From Musa acuminata AAA Group (taxonomy: Eukaryota; Streptophyta; Magnoliopsida; Zingiberales; Musaceae): a DNA stretch of 64,000 nucleotides. Location: positions 5,181,501 to 5,245,500 of the forward strand of contig NC_088338.1 of NCBI RefSeq assembly GCF_036884655.1, in the 5' to 3' direction. A model generated the notes under the pieces. That model saw only the letters and a list, made by a program, of their open reading frames with translations, had not been told where the DNA came from and searched no databases. Position 1 is the first letter of the stretch, and each line of letters opens with the position of its first letter. This document shows positions 11,095-22,100 of this stretch, piece by piece. Made by a program: the position numbers and the translations under genes.

Positions 11095-14000
11095 TCAAGA
11101 AATCAATGGTGAAACTTCACTTATGCAAAATTTACTCGTAACCGTCAGCAAATGACGAGTCTCCTCGTCCATTTTGACATTATCTTTCTTCATGCGTTCC
11201 GCAACTATCAAAGGCATCTTACCAGCTTTCACATATGTTCTAAGCAATGAATTGTAGATCTCTGTTGTCACGTACCCTGCGTCACGAAGAATTACCAAGA
11301 AATTCTCCGCGTCTTCCACATTACCCATTGCTTCAAGCTCGGTAAACACTGCTTTAACTAGTCCAACATTGGGGTCCCATTTCTCCAAGCTTGATAAAGC
11401 TTTCTTCAAGCAATCCAACACTTTGTCCATCCTGTTCTTGTGCAAGTTACCCGAGGCTAACAGCTCCCATGTAGTGTAGCTAGGCTTTACTCCTGTTTCA
11501 ACTATATGCATAAGAAACTTCTCTGCCTTCTCCATCATATCATTCTTGACATAGAAAGCAAGGAGGATGTTTGGAAGCCTCGAATCTTGTGTACCGGATA
11601 CCGACTCCCACTCTTTGTAGATGCTCTCAGCTTCTTCAATATCACCCAATTTTGTTAAAGATGAGAGCATGCACTTAAATTCCATGTCGCTCATCTTCCT
11701 GAATGTGGCTTTCAGTTTATTCCACATTCTGTAAACATTGTCTTTGTCCAATAGGCCTGCATGAAGACTGATGAGAGAGCAATACGCAACTCGGTCTTTT
11801 TTGAAGACCCTTTTCTCCATCTCGACCAAGGCTTCTTTTGCTTTATCATGACATGCTGCTTTGATGTATATGTTGGCTAATATGCTGTAAGTGACCCAAT
11901 CAGCGGTCACATTATCCTTCCCCATCTGATGGAGAACCTTTTCTGCTCCAATCACATCATTTTTCTTGGCAAAAACACTTAACCATAGGTTATAGGTGAT
12001 TTCATCAGGCGATGCATTCCTTTTCAGGTCTCTCAACAAATCTGGAATCTTATTCAGCTCCCCGTTTGATATGTACAGTGTCAGCATATGGTTATATGGA
12101 AGAGCGCATCTGAGCAAACCTTGAGCTGACATTTCTTCCATCAGAGACTCAGCCTTATCAGTCAACTTGCACTGCACATAAGTATGAAGAAGGGCAGTGC
12201 AGGTAGATGGGCCCTTCATCCTAACTGGTAGGTCTTCAAAGAACTTCTGTGCGCTAGCCAGACCACAAACCTTTGCAACTAAGTCTAGGTGGACAGCATA
12301 ATCTCCAGGAAGCAGCTTGATGTGTGATTGAGTGGTCATCCATTCACATATCTGCATTAGTCAATGAAAAGCAATGTCCGCAAAGCAATATGTCACGTAA
12401 CCAACATGCAAATAATTGATCAACTAGTAAAAAAAGAAACATAATTGAAGCCAGAAGACCTACAGGTTTCTAGGTCACAGACAAGTGAATATGACTGACG
12501 ATCTTAAAAGAAGCTAAATCTCCAACTGATGATAGCATTAGATATCAAAAATAATATGATGGCAGATTGGTACTCTGGAAATAAAGTACAAGAAAAAGTC
12601 AATAAAAGAGCATGTGATAAAAGCAAACAAATGCTGAGGTATTAAATACTGAAGATGTTCAAGTTGTGATACATCTGTGAACATTTAGTTCATGAAAGCA
12701 AGGACCAAGGTTTGCAATACCGAATGATACCGCCCAAACCAAGCAGTACATACCGGTCCGCCAGTTGACCGACATATGGACCACCTACTACCGAGCGGTA
12801 TCAGACCGATTGCAGCGAGGCGAGGCGAGGAAGAAGAGGCGTTCGAAGAAGAGGGAGAAAGAGGGAGAAGCTTCGAGAAATAATACCCAACGTCGCCTCC
12901 TCCTCCTCGTTCTTTGTCGTCTTCTTCTTCGCTGCGGCACTCGTTGCCATCGCTCCCTCAACGCCGTAGCACTTCTACGCCCGCTGCCATCGTTCTCTTG
13001 ACACTAAAGAAGATTGTTCTTCTTCCGCTCCTTCGTTACGGTGCCTGCTGTCATCCCTCGACGCCGCAGCTATTCGCCTAGGGTTCAGGCGCTGCTATGT
13101 TATATATTTTTTATATATTTAATATTGTTTTAAGTGCACCATCGTTAGCTATTTTATATTTCTATGATTATATATATATATATATATAATTTATTTAATA
13201 TTAAAATTAATTTTAATATTTTTTAAGCATATCGTTCAGTACACTCTAGCGTACCGCTCGGTATACCCATACCATACCATATCGAGCAAAACACGAAACT
13301 CTAGTATGGTACAAAATTTCAATCCTTGGCAAGGACTAAGGTTTCTGTTGGACCAGTCCATATTGGTCATGAAAGCAAGAAAAGGCCTGACTTCTCTTTA
13401 CTGCACGTTTCCATAACTTGAAATCTGAATATTGTTATACATAAGTATATCAGTTTCAATATGATTACTACTTGCCTCAACAGGTTTTCTTTAATAATGG
13501 CATAAATGGTTAGAAGACTGCAATTAAGCTTAACATGATTACTCAAGCTAAAATATACCTTAGGAAAAAAAATGTGAAAACCAATCTTGTCTTCAAATAC
13601 GTTCTACTCTGTCACCTTCTCTGTATCATATTTATAGGATGACACTAAACAATTTCTCATAATATACATGATTAAGGTACATAGGTTCACAAAAAAGATA
13701 AACAAATCTCGGCATAATAATACAATTTCTCAATTAAGGATCATTTATTCATAAAAAAAAGCCTAACAACAACTACAATTGCAAAAGGACATTATGTACT
13801 AAGCTGAGGCTAAAGTTATCCATAACCAACATGAGAGTTCTCTTTAGTTAGAGATTCCAAACAGTCATTTAAATTTCCCATCTTCACATAATATCTTTAT
13901 GGATATCATACCATAAGGGCACCAAGATACGATAACAAAAAACGATAATGTCCCAACTATTAGGGCTACATGGAATTCTTTCCCCTTCATTGTGCATTCT

Positions 14001-15138
14001 GTAAGGAATTACCCTTATTTAAATTAAGAGAATTCAGATATCTTTTATCATTAATCCTAATTAGTTCACTTTATCTAACCACGACACTTGTGAGTCTTCT
14101 TTAAATATGTCCAAACCATCTTAGACAGTCTCTTCATTTTATCATCGATCGGGGATACACCAAACTGTTTGCAAACGAAAATTTGCTTTAAATATCTTTT
14201 CTAGTAACCTCATGCATCAGCCACAACATTCTCATCTCATGTACACTAATCTTTTATGTATATATTTTTAAATGGTCCAAAATTCTGGTCCATAAGACAT
14301 AGCTGGCCCTATAACCATCTTATTAAAATTTCTCTTTGATCTAAGGGGCAGAGGATGGCGACAAAAAAAGCTTCAATGCGCCCCTTCTCTTCAATCAACC
14401 TGTTTGCTACTATGTGAACAATGTTCTCATCAATCTTTCCATCCTATTAAATAGTAAATCCATGATACTTAAAACTTTTACTTACAAAATCTATTTGTTT
14501 ATCCATCTTAAGTAAACCCTCAATTATTCCCAAGCATCTATCACGCACCAATTACACAAAAGATCACCACCACTCCAAAAAGGTCCAGATAATGGTTAAA
14601 TATTTTATTACGGTAGAAGTTAGCATACGTCAAATTGTCATTAGCCTTAAACTACCTGTAAGCTCCTCTTAGATGTGAGGGGGACCTTATGAAACTCTCA
14701 ATCCTATTCAATGTGCATGATCATACAATTGACAGGGTTCTAAACGATCTAAACACGAGCATAGCATTACCAGTGGGAATCGATGGTGAAGAAGCAATTG
14801 AGGAGGAGGGGTAAAGATGGGACGGGACATACCTCGAGGGCGTGCTTGTAGCGCTTGTACTTGCGTAGCTCTCGGACGACGCGGTTGAGTTGGTACTTCT
14901 GGATGGGCTTGTCCTCCTCCGCCCACTTGCGGAGGACCACCACGGCACTGCGCTTCGGGTAGATAAGGCTGAGGAGCCGCCTTCCGAGAGTGTCCCGGCA
15001 GCCGCCGGCTCTCCTTCCCGTCGTCGTCCCCGCGCCGGCTGCCGCTCGGGGGACGAGGGCGTCGGGCAGCGAAGAGGTGGACCGCGCCGGCGCGTAAGCG
15101 GAGCCCAGAAGGAGACGCAAGCGTCGGGCCGACAGCAT
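11095..15138 (-). CDS. Pentatricopeptide repeat protein, probably mitochondrial (2 exons)
   Basis: Exon 1 is 15138-14833 and exon 2 is 12351-11095, joined phase 0 (HALE|ICEWM) across a 2481-bp GT-AG intron to give 520 aa. The N-terminus (MLSARRLRLLLGSAYAPARS) is Arg-rich and free of acids, as expected of a mitochondrial presequence. Successive ~35-residue helical repeats follow with P-class patterns such as CALPYNHMLTLYISNGE, DEITYNLWLSVFAKKND and DWVTYSILANIYIKA. It resembles the short P-class family of Arabidopsis At4g21705/At2g20710/At1g60770 (about 490-500 aa). Such proteins bind organellar RNA, but the target here is unknown. No DYW or E domain is present. Exon 1 is very GC-rich compared with exon 2. 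The intron carries a hAT-type element and a LINE remnant, and the upstream region carries a tandem array. Confidence 0.88.
12706..13328. mobile_element. hAT-type non-autonomous element with perfect 8-bp target duplication
   Basis: The ends are short inverted repeats: CAAGGTTTGCAATACC on the left, and CAAGGATTGAAA read inward from the right. They are flanked by an exact 8-bp direct repeat, GCAAGGAC, at 12698-12705 and 13329-13336. An 8-bp duplication and a CAAGG terminus (hAT consensus YARNG) identify the superfamily. The 623-bp interior has no transposase. It holds a GC/CT-rich segment of coding-like composition (about 12815-13090) and then an AT-rich stretch. It lies in the PPR gene intron. 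Confidence 0.82.
14080..14545 (-). mobile_element. Degenerate non-LTR (RTE-like) retrotransposon fragment
   Basis: Read on the minus strand, the sequence resembles the C-terminal reverse-transcriptase region of the RTE-like LINEs widely dispersed in plants. Landmarks on the plus strand are CATCAGCCACAACATTCTCATCTC, which is the familiar complement of the MRMLWWM-type segment, then GGTCCATAAGACATAGCTGG and GATACTTAAAACTTTTACTT in the usual order and spacing. No intact frame remains. This is family resemblance recalled by eye, not a database match. Confidence 0.5.
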
Positions 15139-15191
15139 GTCTCGAGGACTCGACCTTTCGTTCGACGATGCCGGCGTGGGCGGTTACCTGA

Positions 15192-15520
15192 AAAGCTAAA
15201 CCCTCGCAATGTTTGCACGAAGATTGGCGTTGATCGAACCGTCAATTGTCGAGCCTTGTGGTCTGGCTTGACGACCGAGCTGGATGAATGGGTCCCTGCT
15301 TCCGTATTACCCTAAAGTTAAACCCGGGCAATGTTTGCACGAAGATTGGCGTCGATCGAACCGTTAATTGTCGAGCCTTGTGGTCTGGGTTGACGACCGA
15401 GCTGGATGTATGGGACCCTGCTGCGGTATTACCTACCCTAAAGCTAAACCCCGGCAATGTTTGCACGAAGATTGGCGCCGATCGAACCGTCAATTGTCGA
15501 GTCTTGTGGTCTGGGTTGAC
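15192..15520. repeat. Three-copy tandem repeat, unit about 122-126 bp
   Basis: Units start at 15192, 15314 and 15440, each with AAAGYTAAACCC followed by CAATGTTTGCACGAAGATTGG, and run through ATCGAACCG, GTCGAGYCTTGTGGTCTGG and TTGAC. Copies differ at only a few percent of positions; the third is truncated and runs into the palindrome at 15505-15546. The array starts 54 bp upstream of the PPR start codon, so it lies in that gene's 5' leader or promoter. Open frames across it on both strands are by-products of the repeat. Confidence 0.93.
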
Positions 15521-15546
15521 TCAGCGATGAGTCAACCCAGACCACA
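15505..15546. repeat. Perfect 42-bp palindrome (19-bp stem, GCGA loop)
   Basis: The arms 15505-15523 and 15528-15546 are exact reverse complements, separated by only GCGA. The left arm is the end of the third tandem unit. Each arm contains TTGACTC or its complement, giving two opposed W-box cores (TTGACT). As RNA this would form a long hairpin closed by a GNRA-type tetraloop. Confidence 0.93.
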
Positions 15547-16627
15547 TGGCATTTTCGAGTCACATATCTACATGGAAATAACTTAATTGAGTCAGAACAA
15601 TACAATCAATGATATCTAACAGAGTCAAATTTACACCGTAATCCAGCGTGTATTAAGGATCGAAGATTCAAAATATTTACACTGTAATCCAACTTGTAAA
15701 GATATCAAGTAATTAATGAAGAGATCGATAAATTTAGAAAATATCAGATAAATAACAGGCAAAAATCTCCATTGGTGGTGGGGTGATGGTGGAATTGGTT
15801 TTAAACGATGGAGGTAGTGGAAAAGGTAATTTAAAATTTAAGAATAATAATAATAATAGTACTTCATTTAAAAAATAATATTTTGATGGCTTGTATTGCT
15901 TCTTCTTTGTGGGACATATCCCAAGACTTCCAACAATACATGGCTTGTATTTCTCCCATCCGAACATTAACCTCTTAATTGCACTATATAGGTGAAACTT
16001 TTGATGTCACATGATTTATGTCTTGATATCATATGATCGATATTTTGATACTATAAGATCAATGTATCACCATGTTGTGTCATCTCTCGGATGTTACAAT
16101 CGCGTGTATGATAATATCATATCCTTTCGATTCAAAATCAATCATCTTTTTAAACCCCAATCATGGAGGAGGAGAATGAATTAGAAGACGTTTGAACATT
16201 AAGGAGAAGAAAATAAAGGGTTTTTCGAAAAAATCTAGAATGTTGAATACTCCAAAAGCATGAAGCAAGCAAATGAGTCTAGTTTGCTATATATATATAA
16301 GGGCTAAATGACCCTTGGGCTGCACCCGACAAACTGTTTAATTTCTCGTTAATTTGATTGGATCGATGAGGTGGCAACATCGAGAATTATGCAGGGCTAT
16401 TATTATGATATTTCTTAATCTCAGATGGCTCAATGTATCAACACATGGAGCTCATTGAGATAATCACATATGAGTTTCAAATAATAATTGATGCAACTAT
16501 GAAAATGATAGCTTTAAGAAAGTTAAGATAAAACTCGTTATACAATCTATCATATGGCTCAAACTACCTTGACGATAAAGAGAATCCTCGAATGATATAT
16601 CTTAGTCCAATACCTTGAATCCAAAAA

Positions 16628-17010
16628 ACGTTGTTTTTTATGATAGTATAATCGAAATAGTTAAAAGCATTCCATTCGATAATAGTTGAAATAAGCCAAA
16701 ATGCCTCTTTTGATGATAACACTATAGAAATGACCCGAATTACTTCTTTCGATGATATCACGATCGAAAATGATTTGAAATGCTTCTTTCAACAATAGTG
16801 CGATTGACAACGACCTAAAGTGCTACACTTGATAACAATATGATCAAAATGACTTAAAGTATCATTCGGTGACAGTGCAGATAAAATGGCCTAATTCGCT
16901 CATCTCAAACAACACCACTGAAAAAAAATGGAAAGTATTTCTTTCGACGATAACATAGTTGTAACAACTTAATATACTCCTTGTAATAACAGTTGTTGAA
17001 TAATCATTTT
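16628..17010. repeat. Degenerate ~40-bp minisatellite, about 8-9 units
   Basis: Successive 39-40-base units follow a pattern like TGCTTCTTTCGATGATA, then about 8 variable bases, then GAAAATGACTTAAA. Clear units run from the TGCCTCTTTTGATGATAA copy near 16701 to the CATTCGGTGACAGTGC copy near 16864, with weaker ones on both sides. On the minus strand the repeat shows as a 13-residue periodicity (SSKEVIRVISIV, then SSKEAFWLISTI). Confidence 0.65.
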
Positions 17011-17258
17011 TGATATGAACACTCAAGCAGAAATTCCATCATGCTTTGATTCTATTACACTGATCGAGACACAAAGTAGGGTGCAAATGATAAGGAATAA
17101 TTACATGATCAAATCTCAATACCATGTGACTAATGCCTTAATGTCGCTGACACATTAGCATCTCATGTTATCTCTCATATGTTAGAACTTGACGATATCC
17201 TTTAAATTTGACATGACACAATTATATCTGATACTGACAAATATGCATTCCTCCTCCT

Positions 17259-17261
<3 letters not shown>

Positions 17262-17301
<40 letters not shown>
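17262..17301. repeat. (CT)n microsatellite
   Basis: About 40 bases of TC dinucleotide, preceded by CTCCTCCTCC and followed after a short gap by a GA-rich stretch, so the region can fold back on itself. Confidence 0.95.
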
Positions 17302-17304
<3 letters not shown>

Positions 17305-19121
17305 CTTTGAGAGTATGAGAGAGAGATAAGCACGGAACAAGTTGTCCATTGATTCCATGTTGACACGGAGTCAGACAACGAGAATCTGCTTTAAACCTTT
17401 AACCTCTTAGTTGCTCACACTTTATGGTCATTCATTCATAATTTCCTTTTATTTTATGGTATTCACTTACGTGTTTGGATTCGGTTGCACGTATAAACCA
17501 GCTTAAATATCTCAAATTGGATCAAGTCTCCAAACTTTATCGATTAAATTTTTTTAAAGAATCGTGAATTTGAATCATGTGATTTGTCTTTCTCACTAGT
17601 TGATTACACCGTGATTCGAGATCAGATTCACACATCGAGCTTAATCTAATTTTCACGTGAGATAGAATATTAATTTCCATCAATCCCTTTCTAAAAGCTT
17701 CAAACTTTTGGGATCACTTTCGATCTAAGCAAAATCTTTATCATTTTTCACACGTTTAACCGACAAAACTTTTGGGATTACCAACAATTAAAGTTTTATA
17801 CTGTTAATTTTGCTATCAATCTTTACCAATTAAATTAATTGACATCAAAAAAATTTTAAATCATTAACCTTTGTATATGACGGAGTCGTAGTGAGTTGAT
17901 GTTGTTAAGAACGAGTTGACATTAAGAGAAGGGGTAAATTAGTACAGCGGTAAAAATATCGGTTTCATAAAATCTTTATACGATAAAACCGATTTCATAA
18001 GATGTAAAACAATTAATGAGAAAGCAGTTTGTAGTTAAAGTAAATTACTCAAAAGAAATATAAATCAAATTTTTATAGCGGTTCGATCGTTATGACCTAC
18101 ATCCACTCCTGATTCCTCCTCCGTTGAAGCCACCGACGTCCACTATCAGTTTTCATTTTGCTTTATGTCTTGCTATCATAATTAATCATGCATACAAAAT
18201 CTACTTCAATTTAGACAATTAATACTAAGCTTATTAGATGTTATCCGACACGTCATTGGTTCATCGACGTTTCGTCTAATTGTTCGACTCATCGTCCTCT
18301 CTTGCGGCTTATTGTCCAATCGACAAGTTGACCTCCGTAACTTCGATTTCCTTGACGTAATATCCGCTCTTCTTGGCCCGATACCCGAACTTATGACCCG
18401 AAGCCTTTTGTCAATACGTCGATTGATCATTCAACTCGACGTCCAATCTTCTAATATGTTTTTCTCCAACTTAACATGATTCTTCCTACTTTAATTGTCT
18501 CTCCCTGATCGAAGCATCATACGTCATTCAAAACACAGATTAAATCATAAATATTATCAATTGATTTTATCATCAAAATCCGAGATTCAACACATATGAT
18601 ATTTAATACACAATGATTAAGGAGTAAAAAATAAAGATCTTATAAAATCAATATAAAATCATTTAGTGTATATATATATATATTATTTAATAATTATAAA
18701 AATATATAATTAAATTAGGAAACGCACTTCGATCGATCAGATGATCAAATCACGTTATATTTAATTGCTTGTTCCAATTACAGCAGTATGCGTACGTGGA
18801 ATGACCACCTACTTCGTTGGACTGTACATATCTTCCGGGCTTTCTATTCCCCAGTCGCCCTCTTCCAACTGACCGTCCGTGGATCCTCTCCAACCATACT
18901 AGTATCAGTAATTTCCAGTCCAACATACTCTGACCGTTTACGTGATCTCACATCGGAGCGCTGACAGGAACGACGAATGATGAGTCTTGTAAATAGAATG
19001 GTTGGAGAGGATCCGATTTCGTAAGGGCAGAAGAAAAGATTTACATATCTCTCTCTTAATCGTGAAGGAAAAGCCAACCAACCACCGCGTTGGGGCGCTC
19101 GGCAGCGGCGGAGAGACCGCG

Positions 19122-22100
19122 ATGGGGTGCGCGCAGTCGAAGATCGAGAACGAGGAGTCGGTGGTGCGGTGTAAGAATCGGAAGCTGTTCATGCGGGACG
19201 CCGTCGCATCCCGCAACGCCTTCGCAGCCGCCCAGGCCGCCTACGCTGTCGCCCTCAAGAACACCGGCGCTGCACTCTCCGAGTTCGGCCAGAGCGAGCT
19301 CCATGACCACGGTCAGTCTCATGCCTCCGCCGCAGCCGCTTCTTCCTCCTCGTCCTCCTCCTCCGTCGCCGTTGGGATGAAGCCATCACTCCCTCCGCCT
19401 CCCCCTCCTCCCCCTTCCGACTCATCCACCTCCCCTGCCGCCCCCATCCAGCGCTCCGCCAGCATGCCTGCTGACTTCGCGATCTCCAAATCCAAGAAGA
19501 AATCCCTCGGCAAAATCCCCGCCGATGCCTCGATCCGAGAGGAGGATGAAGCGGAACACGCCGATGACGATCATTCCGCTGCCAGGAGCTCCTCCCCTGC
19601 TCCGCCGCCTCAGCCTCAGCCTCAACCTCAACCTCAACCCGCTCCGCCGGCTCCGCCGCCCTCCTCCGAAACCTGGGCCTATTTTTTTGGGTCAAACGAT
19701 CACATGATACCGCCCAACCTTAGCCAGCCGGAAGAGACCACATGGAGGGAGACGATAGAGACAGAGCAGGAGAAAAGGGCGCCTCCATCTCCTGTGAGAA
19801 CCGATGGAGCTCCTGGTGATGAAACACAAGCGACGCCTACAAAGGTTGTCGATGAACCTTCTCCTCCGCCACCGTCAAAGCAAGTCAAGAAGGTTAAGCA
19901 TGGCGGTTCAGCGGACCACCAGCATGCTGCGTCTGCTGGAGCATCTGAAACGAAGAGGAGCAAAACTCCGGCTCCTAGTGTCAATCTGATTCAGATTTTG
20001 AATGAGCTGGATGACCATTTCCTGAAGGCATCGGAGAGCGCTCACGAGGTTTCAAAGATGCTCGAGGCCACTCGGATGCATTATCACTCGAATTTTGCCG
20101 ACAACAGAGGCAAGCCTCTTTGACCTTTTGAATTTTGCTATTTTTAATTTATTGATATCTGCCTGGTGAGATTGATCCTGTTTCTTCTCTTTGAGGTTAC
20201 TTTGACAAAAAAATGAATTCTCTAACATGAGCTTGTAGAACTTTATCATCCACACAATTTTGCAATTTACTCCAAACCTCTATCTTTCTCATATATGATT
20301 AAGTATGTCTTAAACGTTCATCGTTGTGCCCCATTTTCAGGATAGTTGCTTACTGTTGAACATTTTTAGACATTTAAAAAATATATCGCAGAAAGTCAAA
20401 ACATTGGACGAAATTAATCCTTGGCAACTAACTGTCTTGAATTATTGTTTCTTGCTTCTGTCTGTGCCATTTTTCTACTTTGTCTTTCAACAAGAACACA
20501 TTTTGGTCTTTCTTCTCACTTTGAATGTACTTATTTAGTAATTACGTTTTGAAGCCTGGTTATCATGTACCATGAATCATTGTCATTTGTTATCCACCCT
20601 TTTGCTAAAGAATAACAAATCCTTGTATAATAAGAAAGGGGAAATGGAAGAAAAGGAAGATCATATAAAGGAATCCTCAATAATAGTTAGTTGTGGTGAT
20701 AACTCGGCTGCAACCAATTGAATATTTAATTTTTTTTCTCCTCAAGTTACTTACTTGTATATTATAATAATGCATAATCTGTGTTGATGTCTAAACCGTC
20801 ATTGTTTTAAGGTAGGAAGCTTTTGTAGGTTGTTTGGTTTTATAATGCAGCTAAAATAAATTTGCATGCATTTTTAAGAACATTAAGAACTTTGATTATT
20901 CTCTGTAGAGTACACCAGGTTTTATGGTGATTCTCATAGTTTTTTGTCTTATAATTTAAATTAGGAGTTTAACTAGGGTTTTCTAGGATACCAAAATAAC
21001 TTGGGCTATTCTATCAAAATAACAACTGCTAATGTCCTTACAAAGACCCTAGGAAGAAGGGAACCAAAATGAATTCTGGTGATGGAGTTCAAAAAACTTC
21101 CTGTGTCTATCCTACCTGTAAAAAGAAGACAAGCGACCCAAAATCCTTTTGGGTTCATGGTCAATCTGGATTGGACTTTAATTGAATAAGTTTATTTAAT
21201 TTACTTTAGTTATTTTTTCCTTTTCATTGGAATCGTTTTAATATTTTAGATGAGGTTTTTTGTAAAAAAAAAAAAAAACATAAGTTGCCACATGACAATA
21301 CCTCTTACCCTTTTTTTTTAACTTTAGCTCTGTGGATTGTTCAAAGAGAATATAAAAAAAGACAATGAGGAAAAATGGCAGAAACTAAAATTTCATTTGA
21401 TTGAAGATCACAAATCTTAATTGAGAATTCCATCACAGGAATATTACATCATTCTATTAATATGGAAGCCAAGATATATTATTACAAAGGAAGATTATCT
21501 TTCAAAAAAAATTGAAAAATTATCTTCCCTGAAGAAGGAAAGAATAAATGATTGATTTGTATTGATGCATTTTTTAAATTATATTCTTTCCAAAATTTTT
21601 TTCTTTTCCTTTTTGCTTGTACTTAAGGGTCTATAAAAAAAATGGAAAGGGAGTGTAACTGGGACTTCAATAAATAAATGATTTTTTCTTCAATTGCATA
21701 CATGGCTGTTGAAACTAGTTCAGGACATATAATCAAATCTTGATATGATGAACTAATAAGAATATAAGTATGCATCATCATCACCCATTTTTCTTTCCTT
21801 GGTCCTCAATAATCATCAAGAAATGGAAGATTAATCATTGGGAACTAGATGATGGTAGATGGTAGTGCATTTGTGATGTAAACATATACTCCAGCCAATT
21901 GCAGAGGATGTCCTTGAAGGGGTGCCATTTGACAGCATGGTGCTTTTGAGGAGGCTGTAGAAGAGAGCCTTGTCATAGATAAACTTCTCCTGCATGTTGG
22001 GTGGGATCATTGCCAGACACATACCATATTTCTCATGCTGCATGTATCTTAAACATGAGTAATGACTAATGACAATACTTGATGATTCTAGAATATTATA

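Larger units (their letters stand above)
15547..19001. other. Intergenic region between the PPR and NRG2-like genes
   Basis: About 3.5 kb without a supported gene, lying between divergent transcription units. It holds the minisatellite at 16628-17010 and the CT run at 17262-17301. The rest is AT-rich, with a (TA)n run at about 18669-18683. Short open frames have no recognisable domain. Confidence 0.6.

Noticed and set aside
14721..15530. Several open frames on both strands across the PPR first exon and the tandem array
   Set aside because: One frame is the real PPR exon. The others reflect high GC and the repeat unit and carry no domain.
19255..19695. Minus-strand open frames rich in Arg and Gly opposite NRG2-like exon 1
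   Set aside because: They are antisense readings of the Pro/Ser-rich low-complexity coding sequence.
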